DNA from: Rhodospirillum sp.
GTDB lineage: Bacteria; Pseudomonadota; Alphaproteobacteria; Dongiales; Dongiaceae
DNA: 64,000 nt
Direction of reading: 5' to 3'
NCBI GenBank assembly: GCA_013822765.1
Contig: PNKY01000001.1
Location: 1,054,001-1,118,000, forward strand
Position 1 is the stretch's first letter. Each line of letters begins with the position of its first letter. This document shows, one piece after another, positions 10,244-21,728 of this stretch. The position numbers were made by a program, and so were the translations under genes. The notes beneath the pieces are model-generated. The model was not told the origin of the DNA and ran no database searches. It saw only the letters and a list, made by a program, of their open reading frames with translations.

Positions 10244-10978
10244 GTGACGCCGCATCACGCGAAAATCTGCAAGGGCTGCTGGCAGCAGATGCATGTGCCG
10301 GTGCCCTTGCATGGCGTGTTCTCGGTGCCGTTCCGCCTGTTCGGCATACGGCCAAGCCGGATGAATCCCAATACCTGCACGATCTGCGAGCTGATGTTCA
10401 CCAAGGTGATGAAGGCCCGGAAGATCACGATCGATGCGACCATCCTGTTCGCGGATCTCCGTGGTTACACCAGCCTGTCGCAATCCCAGTCGTCGGAAGC
10501 CGTCTCAGGACTGCTGGATGCCTTTTATGACGAGTGCGCACACGCGATCTGGGAACATGACGGGCTGCTCAACAAGACGATCGGGGATGCCGTCATGGCC
10601 ATTTTCAACTTCCCGATCCGACAGGGCGACCACCCGAGGCAGGCGGTGCTCGTGGCGCAGGACATCCAGCGGCGCTGGAACGCCAGGCGGGAGATGCTGT
10701 GCGCAGAGCTCGGCCTCGCCCGCGCGGAGCTCGGGGTCGGCATTGGAATCCATTGCGGAGAGCTCAGCTTCGGGGAATTCGGCCGGTCGCATCGCGACCT
10801 GACGGCGATCGGGACGGTCGTGAATCTCGCGTCGCGGGCGCAGTCGGCGGCGGCAGCCGGTGAAATCCTGGTGACGCAAGCGGTTTACGAGCGCGCCCAG
10901 TCCGAACTGGCCGGCAGCCGACCTCAACAGCGCGAACTCAAGGGTTTTGAGGAGCCGACCACGCTCTACGCAGCCTGA
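10244..10978 (+). CDS. Class III nucleotide cyclase with N-terminal CxxC motifs, 244 aa
   Basis: The N-terminal about 60 residues carry two Cys pairs, CKGC near residue 9 and CTIC near residue 46, separated by a conserved PFRLFGIRPSRMNP stretch, suggesting a metal-binding or redox knuckle. The cyclase domain follows: metal Asp in FADLRGYTSL, KTIGDAVMAIF with the second Asp and the upstream Lys, HCGELSFGEFG and NLASRAQ with the transition-state Arg. The usual adenine-type Asp segment reads DLTAIG. GTG at 10244 is the start. Soluble; likely answers redox or metal state by making cAMP, an inference from the Cys pairs. Confidence 0.82.
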   Translation: MTPHHAKICKGCWQQMHVPVPLHGVFSVPFRLFGIRPSRMNPNTCTICELMFTKVMKARKITIDATILFADLRGYTSLSQSQSSEAVSGLLDAFYDECAHAIWEHDGLLNKTIGDAVMAIFNFPIRQGDHPRQAVLVAQDIQRRWNARREMLCAELGLARAELGVGIGIHCGELSFGEFGRSHRDLTAIGTVVNLASRAQSAAAAGEILVTQAVYERAQSELAGSRPQQRELKGFEEPTTLYAA

Positions 10979-10994
10979 CAGGAACAGCGCGCAC

Positions 10995-11142
10995 AAAAAA
11001 ATTGCCGGGTCCGAAGACCCGGCAAGTTAAACAGGGAGGCTTTACGTCTGGGAGACGTAGGATCCGAAGACCCTCATACCTAAGCGTTGCACCTAGGTAT
11101 TCTGACTGGAGCAATCAAGGCTCCGAAACTCTTCGGGTCGGC
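10995..11142 (-). ncRNA. Candidate structured small RNA (about 150 nt)
   Basis: The 457-base gap after the cyclase gene contains no convincing ORF. On the minus strand it carries four consecutive perfect hairpins: 11108-11124 (GGAGC/GCTCC), 11076-11100 (ATACCTA/TAGGTAT), 11043-11059 (TACGTCT/AGACGTA) and 11002-11025 (10-bp stem with a UUCG-type loop). The last is followed by seven T residues on that strand (10995-11001), a canonical terminator. A weak promoter is TTGGTC-17-TTTACA (11149-11177). The single-stranded linker before the terminator has CCTCCC, complementary to Shine-Dalgarno sequences. I cannot match it to a named family. Confidence 0.6.
11002..11025 (-). terminator. Strong minus-strand rho-independent terminator
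   Basis: A 10-bp perfect stem closed by a C(UUCG)G-like tetraloop on the minus strand, followed by T7 at 10995-11001. There is no T-run on the plus side, so it ends a leftward transcript, not the cyclase mRNA. Confidence 0.85.
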
Positions 11143-11230
11143 AACCGTTGTAAACCTGCAACAGTGTTGCTGACCAACACAGTTGCACAATAGGGAATGA
11201 ACCGACTCGGCGACTAGCCAAAAATGCACA

Positions 11231-11254
11231 TATGTTGCATGCGCATGCTGCATA
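11231..11254. promoter_or_regulatory. Imperfect 24-bp palindrome upstream of Pmp3-like gene
   Basis: The central 12 bases GCATGCGCATGC are perfectly palindromic and the outer TATG/CATA arms also pair. It could be a regulator site for the gene at 11436 or for the divergent sRNA. Nothing else is seen in 11143-11435. Confidence 0.3.
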
Positions 11255-11435
11255 GCTGTTTTATTCTTACCCTACAGGTGTTTAGAGGGGCACGGAGAGC
11301 CATGCGAGTCAGTGTAAATTCCGGCGAATCGTCGGCGACTCCGTCGAATCGGCAATACCCCTGGCAGTCGGCAGGACGTGCGATTATCTAGAACTTAACC
11401 ACGAATCGACCACACCGAGGGCCCCAGGAGCGTCC

Positions 11436-11687
11436 ATGATCTATCTTGTCGCGATCTTTCTGCCGCCGCTGGCGCTGTTGATCTATGGGAAGATCTTCCA
11501 AGCGATTTTCAATTTCATCATCTGCGTGCTGGCGATCGTGCTGGGCATTCTCTTCATCGTGCTCCCCGGCGCACCGTTCGTGATCCTATGGGGCATCGCG
11601 GTGCTGCACGCGGTTCTGGCCGTCAACTCCGCCAAGCAGGATGCGCGCGCCCGGGAGGTCGCCGACGCGATGCGAGGGCGGCGCTAG
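11436..11687 (+). CDS. Small membrane protein, YqaE/Pmp3-like, 83 aa
   Basis: Two long hydrophobic helices: IYLVAIFLPPLALLIYG (residues 2-18) and a second from about residue 22 to 60. A charged tail follows. The IFLPPLALL motif resembles YqaE/Pmp3 stress proteins that affect membrane potential, though this protein is longer than the usual 52 residues. ATG 11436 is preceded by a CCAGGAG ribosome site. The next gene begins 31 bases downstream on the same strand. Confidence 0.65.
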   Translation: MIYLVAIFLPPLALLIYGKIFQAIFNFIICVLAIVLGILFIVLPGAPFVILWGIAVLHAVLAVNSAKQDARAREVADAMRGRR

Positions 11688-11718
11688 GCTCGATCGACGC
11701 GCCAAAGGGGGGGAGCGC

Positions 11719-12375
11719 ATGGCGACGAACGTGAGCGGATCGATCGAGCGTTGGGTGTTGCTGGCGATCACGATTGCCGCCCTGGTCTACAGCGCAATCG
11801 CGCCGCACGATCGCATGACCTGGGCCATGGAAGTGTCATGGGTGGTGATCGCGCTGCCCATCCTGATTGCAACGTACGGGCGCTTTCCGCTCACGCCGCT
11901 GCTGTATCGGCTGCTGTTTGCCCATGCGCTGATCCTGATCCTGGGCGGTCATTACACCTATGCGCAGGTCCCGCTCGGCTTCTGGTTCGCGGATCTGTTC
12001 GACTTGACTCGCAATCACTATGACCGGCTCGGGCACCTCGCGCAGGGCTTCGTGCCGGCGATTCTGGCGCGCGAGATCCTGGTGCGGCGCTCGCCCCTCG
12101 CCGGCAGCCGCTGGATTCCGGTCATCGTGGTGTCCATGTGCCTCGCCTTCAGCGCCTTCTTCGAGCTGATCGAATGGTGGAGCGCACTCATCCTCGGTGC
12201 GGGCGCCGATGCCTTTCTGGCCACCCAGGGAGATCCCTGGGACACCCAGTCCGACATGTTCTGCGCGCTGATCGGCGCGGTCGCGGCGCTTGCACTGCTC
12301 AGCCGTTTGCATGACCGGCATCTGCGACAACTTGTGGGGGTGGAAGACTTGCGACCGCGGCCGCAGCGCGCCTGA
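11719..12375 (+). CDS. DUF2238 (YjdF-like) integral membrane protein, 218 aa
   Basis: About six hydrophobic helices with the family blocks HYTYAQVPLG, NHYDRLGHLAQGF and FFELIEWW, and the QGDPWDTQSDMF segment in a loop; these His/Asp/Glu-rich pieces are the DUF2238 signature. Function of the family is unknown. ATG 11719 has GGGGGGGAG just upstream; the frame from 11641 overlaps the previous gene and is rejected. The end is 6 bases from the stop of the convergent LysR gene. Confidence 0.82.
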   Translation: MATNVSGSIERWVLLAITIAALVYSAIAPHDRMTWAMEVSWVVIALPILIATYGRFPLTPLLYRLLFAHALILILGGHYTYAQVPLGFWFADLFDLTRNHYDRLGHLAQGFVPAILAREILVRRSPLAGSRWIPVIVVSMCLAFSAFFELIEWWSALILGAGADAFLATQGDPWDTQSDMFCALIGAVAALALLSRLHDRHLRQLVGVEDLRPRPQRA

Positions 12376-12380
12376 CGCCG

Positions 12381-13283
12381 CTACGGCGCCATCTTGCTTT
12401 CGGCGACCTTGCGCAGGAGGAAGTCGCGGAAGACCTGGATGCGCTTCGAATTGCGCAGCTCTTCCGGATAGACGAAATAGGCGTCGATGCGCGGGCCCTG
12501 CAGTTCCGGCAGCACGCGCACCAGCGCCGACGATTCAAGCGTCATGAATTCCGGCAGCGATGCCATGCCGAGGCCGCTCTGCACCGCGCGCAGGATCGCA
12601 TAGGTGCTGTTGACGCGCAGGATCGGCTTGCGCTGGTGGTCCTTCTTGCTGCCGGCGCGCAGCAGCCAGTCGACGTTCGGCACTGGCGGCCTGGTGGTGT
12701 CTTCGCCATAGACGATGATGCGGTGCTGGTCGAGCTCGTCCGGCGTCTTGGGGATGCCGTGACGCTTGATGTAGGTCGGCGAGGCGTAGCAGCCCAGATG
12801 CACCGTCATCAGGTGGCGCTGGATCAGCTCGGGCTGGCGCGGCGGCTGCATGCGGATGGCGACGTCGGCCTCGCGCATGGAGAGGTCGAGCTCGCGGTCT
12901 TCCAGCACCAGGTCGACCTGGACGTCGGGGTAATGCTCGATGAACTCGCCGAGGACTGGCGTCAGCCACGATGATCCGAAAGCCTGGGTCGCCGTCACCT
13001 TGAGCTGGCCCTTGGGCCGGTCCTTGCTCTCCGCCAGCTGCGCTTCCGCCATCGCGAGCTTGGAGAACACCTCGTGCGAGGTGCGGTACAGCAGCTCGCC
13101 CTGCTCGGTCAGGATCAGGCCGCGCGCATGGCGGTGGAACAGCGAGACATTGAGGCTTTCCTCGAGCGAGCTGATCTGTCGCGAGACGGCCGACTGGCTG
13201 AGATTCAGCGTCTCGCCGGCGTGAGTGAAGCTGCCCGCCTCGGCGACCGCATGAAAGATCCTGAGCTTGTCCCAATCCATCAT
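12381..13283 (-). CDS. LysR family transcriptional regulator
   Basis: 300 aa. The N-terminal winged helix-turn-helix (residues 4-63; FHAVAEAGSFTHAGETLNLSQSAVSRQI) and the substrate-binding C-terminal domain are complete. It lies 21 bases downstream of trxB on the same strand, a pairing seen in other alphaproteobacteria, so it is probably co-transcribed with thioredoxin reductase. Its target is unknown. Start at MMDWDKL; the second Met is an equal choice. Confidence 0.88.
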   Translation of the reverse strand: MMDWDKLRIFHAVAEAGSFTHAGETLNLSQSAVSRQISSLEESLNVSLFHRHARGLILTEQGELLYRTSHEVFSKLAMAEAQLAESKDRPKGQLKVTATQAFGSSWLTPVLGEFIEHYPDVQVDLVLEDRELDLSMREADVAIRMQPPRQPELIQRHLMTVHLGCYASPTYIKRHGIPKTPDELDQHRIIVYGEDTTRPPVPNVDWLLRAGSKKDHQRKPILRVNSTYAILRAVQSGLGMASLPEFMTLESSALVRVLPELQGPRIDAYFVYPEELRNSKRIQVFRDFLLRKVAESKMAP

Positions 13284-13304
13284 GGTGTCGCCGCGCCGCT
13301 CATG

Positions 13305-14288
13305 CTATTCGGCCGCCGCCGCGGAAGAATGGCTCTCGTTCTTCACCAGGAACTTGTCGGCTTCCAGCGCCGCCATGCAGCCCATGCCGGCGGCGGTGAC
13401 CGCCTGGCGGAATATCTTGTCCTTCACGTCGCCGGCGGCGAACACGCCCGGGACGGAGGTCGCGGTGCTGTCCGGTGCGGTGACGATGTAGCCTTCGGGA
13501 TCGAGCGGCAGCTTGCCCTTGAACAGCTGGGTCGCCGGGTCATGGCCGATCGCGACGAACAGGCCGTCGACCTTCAGCTCGCGCGCCTCGTTGGTCTTCA
13601 GGTTCCGGATGCGCACGCCGGTGACGCCGGCCGGCTCGCCGCCGCCCAGCACTTCCTCGACCACGCTGTCATAGACGATCTCGATCTTGGGATTGGCGAA
13701 CAGCCGCTCCTGCATGATGCGCTCGGCGCGGAAGCTGTCGCGGCGATGGACCAGCGTAACCTTGGTGGCGTGGTTGGTCAGATAGATCGCCTCCTCAACC
13801 GCGGTGTTGCCGCCGCCGACGATCGCCACTTCCTTGCCGCGGAAAAAGAACCCGTCGCAGGTGGCGCAGGCCGAGACGCCGAAGCCCTGGAACTTCTTCT
13901 CCGACGGCAGGCCGAGCCAGCGCGCCTGGGCGCCGGTGCAGATGATCAGGGTCTCGCCCACGTAGACATCGCCGGAATCGCCTGTCGCGCGGAATGGCCG
14001 GCGGGTCAGGTCGACGTCGACGATGGTGTCGGAGACGAGCTCGGTCCCGACATGGCGGGCCTGGGCCTCCATCTGCTCCATCAGCCAGGGGCCTTGGATC
14101 ACGTCCGCGAAGCCGGGGTAGTTCTCGACATCGGTGGTGATGGTCATCTGGCCGCCGGGGGCCATGCCTTGCACTAGGACCGGCTTCAGGCTGGCGCGGG
14201 CAGCGTAAATCGCGGCGGTATAGCCGGCGGGACCGGAGCCGATGATCAGGACTTTGGTGCGAATCTCTTTAGGGGCGGTGGCGGCCAT
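13305..14288 (-). CDS. trxB: Thioredoxin-disulfide reductase
   Basis: 327 aa flavoprotein that reduces thioredoxin with NADPH. Seen: FAD-binding GSGPAGYTAAIYAARA, the redox pair Cys141/Cys144 in CATCDG, the NADPH-binding GGGNTAVEEA and a C-terminal FAAGDVKD. Full length with a short C-terminal extension. It begins 181 bases from the divergent Lrp gene and leads into the lysR gene. Confidence 0.95.
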   Translation of the reverse strand: MAATAPKEIRTKVLIIGSGPAGYTAAIYAARASLKPVLVQGMAPGGQMTITTDVENYPGFADVIQGPWLMEQMEAQARHVGTELVSDTIVDVDLTRRPFRATGDSGDVYVGETLIICTGAQARWLGLPSEKKFQGFGVSACATCDGFFFRGKEVAIVGGGNTAVEEAIYLTNHATKVTLVHRRDSFRAERIMQERLFANPKIEIVYDSVVEEVLGGGEPAGVTGVRIRNLKTNEARELKVDGLFVAIGHDPATQLFKGKLPLDPEGYIVTAPDSTATSVPGVFAAGDVKDKIFRQAVTAAGMGCMAALEADKFLVKNESHSSAAAAE

Positions 14289-14428
14289 TCAGCGAATCCG
14301 AAGCTATGCGTTTCAAGCAAGTCTCCAACATAAGGTGGGGTGCGGCCTGGCACAAGTTAATGCCTCCGTCGCATAGGCCTGGGAGGGGGCGTGCGGAATC
14401 GCTTGGCGAAGGAAAGTTGCGCGGGTAA

Positions 14429-14434
14429 TATAAT
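14429..14434 (+). promoter_or_regulatory. Perfect -10 hexamer upstream of Lrp gene
   Basis: TATAAT in an A/T-rich patch 36 bases before the ATG at 14470. No good -35 at 16-18 bases is visible, which would fit regulator-dependent or autoregulated transcription, as is common for Lrp-type genes. Confidence 0.35.
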
Positions 14435-14469
14435 TTCAAAAGGTCCAAACAAAATCGGGGAGATCGATT

Positions 14470-14973
14470 ATGCGGCGCGCCAAACTGGACAGAATCGATC
14501 TTCGCATCCTGTCTGACCTGCAGACCGATGGCCGGATGACTAACGTCGATCTGGCCGAGCGCGCCGGAATCTCCGCGCCGCCCTGCCTGCGCCGCGTGCG
14601 GGCGCTCGAGCAGGCCGGCTTCATAAAAGGCTATCACGCCGAGATCAACGCCGAGGCAATGGGATTCGGCGTCACCATCTTCGCCCACGTCGGGCTGGTC
14701 AGCCAGGCGGAGACCGACCTCAAGGCGTTCGAGGAGCTGGTGCGGTCCTGGCCCCATGTGCGCGAGTGCCACATGCTGGCGGGCGAGACCGATTTCATCC
14801 TGAAGGTGGTGGCGCACGACTGGGACGATTATCAGCGCTTCCTCACCACCCAGCTCACGCCGGCTCCCAACGTCAGCCACGTCAAATCCGCGCTTGCCAT
14901 CCGCTGCAGCAAGCACGAGCCGGGCGTGCCGATCGATCTCGAAGAGAAGCCCGCCACCCGCAAGCGCGCCTAG
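14470..14973 (+). CDS. Lrp/AsnC family transcriptional regulator
   Basis: 167 aa. The N-terminal HTH (residues 5-60; LDRIDLRILSDLQTDGRMTNVDLAERAGIS) and the RAM/AsnC effector domain with the GETDFILKV motif are complete. In alphaproteobacteria the nearest kind is the global Lrp branch. Divergent from trxB; its stop overlaps the stop of the convergent PNPOx-fold gene by two bases. Confidence 0.9.
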   Translation: MRRAKLDRIDLRILSDLQTDGRMTNVDLAERAGISAPPCLRRVRALEQAGFIKGYHAEINAEAMGFGVTIFAHVGLVSQAETDLKAFEELVRSWPHVRECHMLAGETDFILKVVAHDWDDYQRFLTTQLTPAPNVSHVKSALAIRCSKHEPGVPIDLEEKPATRKRA

Positions 14974-15566
14974 CGCTCCGCCAGCTGCGCCTCGAGCTCG
15001 ACGATGCGCGCCAGCATGGCAGCGCTCGCCGCTTCGACCTCTTCCAGGGTGAAGAGTTGCGGAATGTGGCTGGGGCAGTTGATGTCCCAGGCAAGCACAC
15101 GGAAGCGGATCGCGCGCGTGAGATAGACGGCGCTGCCCTCCGGCATCAGCGCGTCCAGCAGCTCGCGGTCGTCCTCGACCAGTGCCGCCTCGCCCCAGAT
15201 CTTCACGCGCTGCCGCTGGGCATGATCGATTGCAAGGATGGTCGCCTTGGGATTCTCAGCGAGATTGCCGAGGGTGATGTATTGCTTGTTGCCGGGATAG
15301 TCGGCGAAAGCGAGGGTGTGCCGGTCGAGGGTGTGCACGAAGCCCTTCGGTCCGCCGCGATGCTGCACGTAGGGCCAGCCGGATTTCGCGGCGGTCGCCA
15401 GCAGGATCGAGGTGCGCTCAGCCAGATAGGCGCTGAGGCCATCGGTTACCTCAGTGTTGCGCGGCTCGCGCGCCAGCTCCTCGTTGCGGTCGCGCGCGCC
15501 GAGATGCTGCTGCATCGCCTTGACCGATTTGGAATAGGCCAGGTCGGTGAAGTTGCGAATCGCCAT
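14970..15566 (-). CDS. Pyridoxamine 5'-phosphate oxidase-fold protein, 198 aa
   Basis: Split-barrel flavin-binding family: SILLATAAKSGWPYVQHRGGPKGF and GNLAENPKATILAIDHAQRQRVKIWGEA are characteristic. These proteins bind FMN or F420 and reduce or sequester varied substrates; it is not the true PdxH. A coiled-coil-like C-terminal tail (EEVEAASAAMLARIVELEAQL) follows. The start MAIRNFTDLAY at 15566 was preferred over MERRM at 15578. Divergent from the LysE gene. Confidence 0.8.
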   Translation of the reverse strand: MAIRNFTDLAYSKSVKAMQQHLGARDRNEELAREPRNTEVTDGLSAYLAERTSILLATAAKSGWPYVQHRGGPKGFVHTLDRHTLAFADYPGNKQYITLGNLAENPKATILAIDHAQRQRVKIWGEAALVEDDRELLDALMPEGSAVYLTRAIRFRVLAWDINCPSHIPQLFTLEEVEAASAAMLARIVELEAQLAER

Positions 15567-15612
15567 GCGGCGCTCCAATCATTATGGTCGGCAGCAGCAA
15601 GAGGAGCCGTCG

Positions 15613-16245
15613 ATGTTCGATATGTGGCATTTCATATTGTTCCTGTCAGCCGCCGGGGTGCTGGCGCTGATGCCGGGCCCGGGAATCTTTTATGTGGCGG
15701 CACGCACGCTGGCGGGCGGGCGCGGCGAGGGGCTGGCCTCCAGCTTCGGCACCGGGCTCGGCGGGTTCGTGCATATCATCGCGGGCGCGATCGGTGTCTC
15801 GGCGATCGTGATGGCAAGCGCGGAGGCTTTCACCGCGCTCAAGATCGTCGGCGCGTTTTATCTGGTTTACCTCGGCATCACGACCTGGCGCGAAGCCGGC
15901 GCGGCGCCGGAACTCGGCAACGGGCCGGCGATGGGGATGCGCAAGGCGTTCAAGGAGGGCGTGATCGTCGAGGCGCTTAATCCGAAGACGGCAGCGTTCT
16001 TCCTCGCCTTCCTCCCGCAATTCGTGGTGCCGTCCGAAGGCCATGTCTGGCTTCAGTTCATCGTGCTGGGGACGATCTCGGTATTCCTCAATACCACCGT
16101 CGATGTGGTGGTGACGTATGCCGCATCGGCGGTGCGCGACCGGCTGGCGGCGCGGCCCGCCATCATCCGGCGCATGCGGCAGACATCGGGCGCCATCCTG
16201 TGCGCGCTCGGCGTGACGCTGGCGCTGGCGAAGCGGCCGGCATGA
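15613..16245 (+). CDS. LysE family translocator (RhtB-type), 210 aa
   Basis: Six hydrophobic segments and the N-terminal ALMPGPGIFYVAART motif define the LysE/RhtB amino-acid efflux family; NPKTAAFFLAFLPQFV is the second conserved block. Probably exports an amino acid or homoserine lactone-like compound. ATG 15613 follows a GAGGAG ribosome site. The stop overlaps the next start (ATGA at 16242-16245). Confidence 0.87.
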   Translation: MFDMWHFILFLSAAGVLALMPGPGIFYVAARTLAGGRGEGLASSFGTGLGGFVHIIAGAIGVSAIVMASAEAFTALKIVGAFYLVYLGITTWREAGAAPELGNGPAMGMRKAFKEGVIVEALNPKTAAFFLAFLPQFVVPSEGHVWLQFIVLGTISVFLNTTVDVVVTYAASAVRDRLAARPAIIRRMRQTSGAILCALGVTLALAKRPA

Positions 16246-17300
16246 GCAAGCGCAATCTCGGCGCACGCAGATTGATCGGGCGGCTCCTGGGACGCCGGGA
16301 GCAGCGCGTGGCGGCGCCAGAGCTAAGCGAGGCGGAGCGCAGCTTCCGCCACATCTGGCGGTATTTGATCGCCACCGGCAGCGCTGTCCGTCCGCGAAAC
16401 CGAAATCGACCGAACGTGCTGGTGCTGCAGATGGGCAAGGTCGCGTCGCTGGCCATCCAGCAGGCGCTCGACGAGGGCGGCGTCAACGCGTTTCACACGC
16501 ACAGCCTATCGCAAGCGAGCCAGGAACGGCTGTTTGGGCACCTGCTGACAAGCGAGTTCACGTTCCGTCTGTCGTCGCATGACCTGCGATATCACGTCCA
16601 GAATGTCGCGCTCCACATGCTGGTGCGCTGGTATCAAACGCACCGGCGGTACCATGGACAAAGGTTGAAGGTGATCACGCTGACTCGTGATCCGGTGACC
16701 TTCTACATCTCCAGTTTCATTCAGCGGCACGCATTTGTTTTGCCGGATGTTCGGACTTGGCGGCGAGCGCGCCTCGGCGCAGCAGCCGGCGCGGAGCTTG
16801 ACGACGCACAGGCGGTGCAGGACTTTGCTGCGGAACTGGCGTCCATCATTGCCACAGCGGGTGTCGATAAAGGCGACGGTCCGGTAGAAATCGCCCAAAA
16901 CCGCTGGCCGGATCATCCGGTGGTGGTGCAGGAAGTGAAGACCTGCATTCGGCCTCTCACCTGGTTCGATACCGAGATCACCGGGATCTTCGGACTTGAT
17001 GCCCTGGCATCGCCGGAGTTGCGTCAGCGCGGCTGGGTCGTTCTTGAAAACGACTGGGTCGAGATTCTCGCCCTGCGGTTCGAGCAGCTCAGTAGCCTCG
17101 TTCCGAAAATCGCGGACTTCGCTGGAGTGTCGCAACTGCGCCTGGGCGAACGGAACGTGACCAGCCGCAAGGCGGGCGCTTGGATCTACAAGTCGGCCAT
17201 CCAGGCTGCGTTCGAAACGCCGGCCGGGCAGGCCTATGTCCGTTCGCTGCGCGCATCGGCATATGCGCGCGCCTGCGGATACGACCAGCCGACGTGGTGA
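16242..17300 (+). CDS. Sulfotransferase-like protein, 352 aa
   Basis: An N-terminal basic stretch is followed by VLVLQMGKVASLAI, which fits the 5'-phosphosulfate loop of PAPS-dependent sulfotransferases, then HTHSL, and LTRDPVTFYISSFIQ, which fits the 3'-phosphate motif (R-x7-S). These match putative capsule-type sulfotransferases. No signal peptide. Codon use is a little less GC-biased than its neighbours, and it is coupled by ATGA to the LysE gene. Acceptor unknown; a role in modifying a surface glycan is an inference. Confidence 0.6.
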   Translation: MSKRNLGARRLIGRLLGRREQRVAAPELSEAERSFRHIWRYLIATGSAVRPRNRNRPNVLVLQMGKVASLAIQQALDEGGVNAFHTHSLSQASQERLFGHLLTSEFTFRLSSHDLRYHVQNVALHMLVRWYQTHRRYHGQRLKVITLTRDPVTFYISSFIQRHAFVLPDVRTWRRARLGAAAGAELDDAQAVQDFAAELASIIATAGVDKGDGPVEIAQNRWPDHPVVVQEVKTCIRPLTWFDTEITGIFGLDALASPELRQRGWVVLENDWVEILALRFEQLSSLVPKIADFAGVSQLRLGERNVTSRKAGAWIYKSAIQAAFETPAGQAYVRSLRASAYARACGYDQPTW

Positions 17301-17338
17301 ACAGCTGGCGGTCGCGCAATCGCTTGCGGCATCACTCC

Positions 17339-17379
17339 GGCAAGGCCAAGCCTTGCCATGACGACCTATCAGGTCGTCA
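17339..17379. terminator. Two hairpins between convergent genes
   Basis: GCAAGG/CCTTGC (about 17339-17356) and a perfect 9-bp stem TGACGACCT/AGGTCGTCA (17359-17379) that includes the greA stop. No T-run follows on either strand, so termination is plausible but not proven. Confidence 0.4.
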
Positions 17380-17853
17380 CTTCTTGAATGCCACTTTCGA
17401 GATCTCGTAGGAGCGCGAGCCGCCGGGCGTGGTCACCTCGACCGTGTCACCGACCGACTTGCCGACCAGCGCGCGGGCCAGCGGCGAGGTGATGGCGAGG
17501 CGCTTGGCCTTGATGTCGGCCTCGTCCTCGCCAACGATCTGGTAGACCGACTTCTCCTCGGTGTCCTCGTCGATCAGCGTGACGTGTGCGCCGAACTTGA
17601 CCTGCTTGCCGGACAAGGTCGCCGGATCGATGATCTCGGCGCGGCTGACCTTGTCCTCGAGCTCGGCAAGGCGGCCTTCTATGAAGCTCTGGCGCTCGCG
17701 CGCGGCGTGGTATTCGGCGTTCTCGGAAATATCGCCGTGCTCGCGCGCTTCCGCGATGGCGCGAATGACTTCAGGGCGTGCGACGCCCTTCAAATGTCTC
17801 AGTTCCTCTTCCAGGCGGGCGTAGCCGTCCGCCGTCATTGGGATCTTGGTCAT
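17377..17853 (-). CDS. greA: Transcription elongation factor GreA
   Basis: 158 aa, the normal length. The N-terminal coiled coil carries the acidic tip that enters the RNA polymerase secondary channel ([18 protein letters not shown]), and the C-terminal FKBP-like domain ends in [10 protein letters not shown]. It stimulates cleavage of backtracked RNA. It lies downstream of carB on the same strand, 94 bases apart, as in many Proteobacteria. Confidence 0.95.
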   Translation of the reverse strand: MTKIPMTADGYARLEEELRHLKGVARPEVIRAIAEAREHGDISENAEYHAARERQSFIEGRLAELEDKVSRAEIIDPATLSGKQVKFGAHVTLIDEDTEEKSVYQIVGEDEADIKAKRLAITSPLARALVGKSVGDTVEVTTPGGSRSYEISKVAFKK

Positions 17854-17946
17854 CTTTCAATACCCAAACAGCAAAAAACCCCCGCAGGCGGCCTAGCTTT
17901 TCAGCGCAGCATCGCCCGGTGGGTGGTGGATCGGCGACGTTAAAGG

Positions 17947-21196
<3,250 letters not shown>

Positions 21197-21213
<17 letters not shown>

Positions 21214-21589
21214 TCGAGGTTTTCTCCAGGTGGCCCAAGGCCTCGGTGATGGTCAAGAAGACGCCGTCAATGTTCTGCAGCACGTCGTTGTTCCAGAAGC
21301 GCAGCGTGCGATAGCCATGTGCGATGAACCAAGCGTCGCGCATCTTGTCGGTCGCGCTGTCGGCATGCTGGCCGCCATCCACCTCGACAATGAGCTTTGC
21401 CTTCAAGCAGGCAAAGTCTGCGATGAATGGGCCGACCGGACATTGCTTGCGAAAGTGAAAGCCATCCAACTGCTTCTGTCGCAGGTAGTGCCACAGCTTT
21501 CGCTCACCGTCCGTCAAGTTGCGACGGAGCTTGCGCGCACTCGCAAGGGATCGCGGCTGAGTTCGACGAGTCTTTGCTTCCGCAGTCAC
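21197..21589 (-). CDS. DUF559 (Vsr-like fold) endonuclease-domain protein, about 130 aa
   Basis: The core [22 protein letters not shown]...[14 protein letters not shown]...[10 protein letters not shown] is the DUF559 signature: a PD-(D/E)xK-type nuclease fold related to Vsr, with Asp in FIADF and Glu/Asp in IVEVDG. Start is uncertain: GTG 21589 or TTG 21595 are the last in-frame candidates before the frame runs into a palindromic repeat. The end overlaps carB by 17 bases in another frame. DUF559 genes are mobile in alphaproteobacteria; cellular role unknown. Confidence 0.78.
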
Positions 21590-21593
21590 CGAC

Positions 21594-21697
21594 AACCCCC
21601 ACCCTGACCCTCCCCCAACTTGGGGGAGGGGATTCTTGCTGGTGCTGCCGCACGGTGAACTCCCTCCCCCGAGTCGGGGGAGGGTTGGGGTGGGGGC
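21594..21697. repeat. Paired palindromic GC-rich repeat (REP/BIME-like), copy 2
   Basis: Unit a (21594-21632) has CCCCCA...CCCTCCCCCAACTTGGGGGAGGGG and unit b (21660-21697) has CTCCCTCCCCC-GAGTC-GGGGGAGGG with a G-rich tail. They are inverted relative to each other and related to the pair at 5725-5827, but with the opposite mutual orientation. It lies between carA and the DUF559 gene. Confidence 0.7.
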
Positions 21698-21728
21698 GCT
21701 CCATACTCGATGCATGCCACCAATCCCA

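Noticed and set aside
11003..11193. 63-codon plus-strand ORF in the sRNA region
   Set aside because: No ribosome site, begins inside a terminator hairpin and translates repeats of basic residues; the RNA-structure reading is better.
17870..17900. Possible carB terminator with a six-T run on the minus strand
   Set aside because: The T-run is real but the preceding GC stretch pairs over only about three bases, too weak to call.
21594..21697. CRISPR-like repeats
   Set aside because: Only two inverted units with no regular spacers; palindromic extragenic repeat fits.
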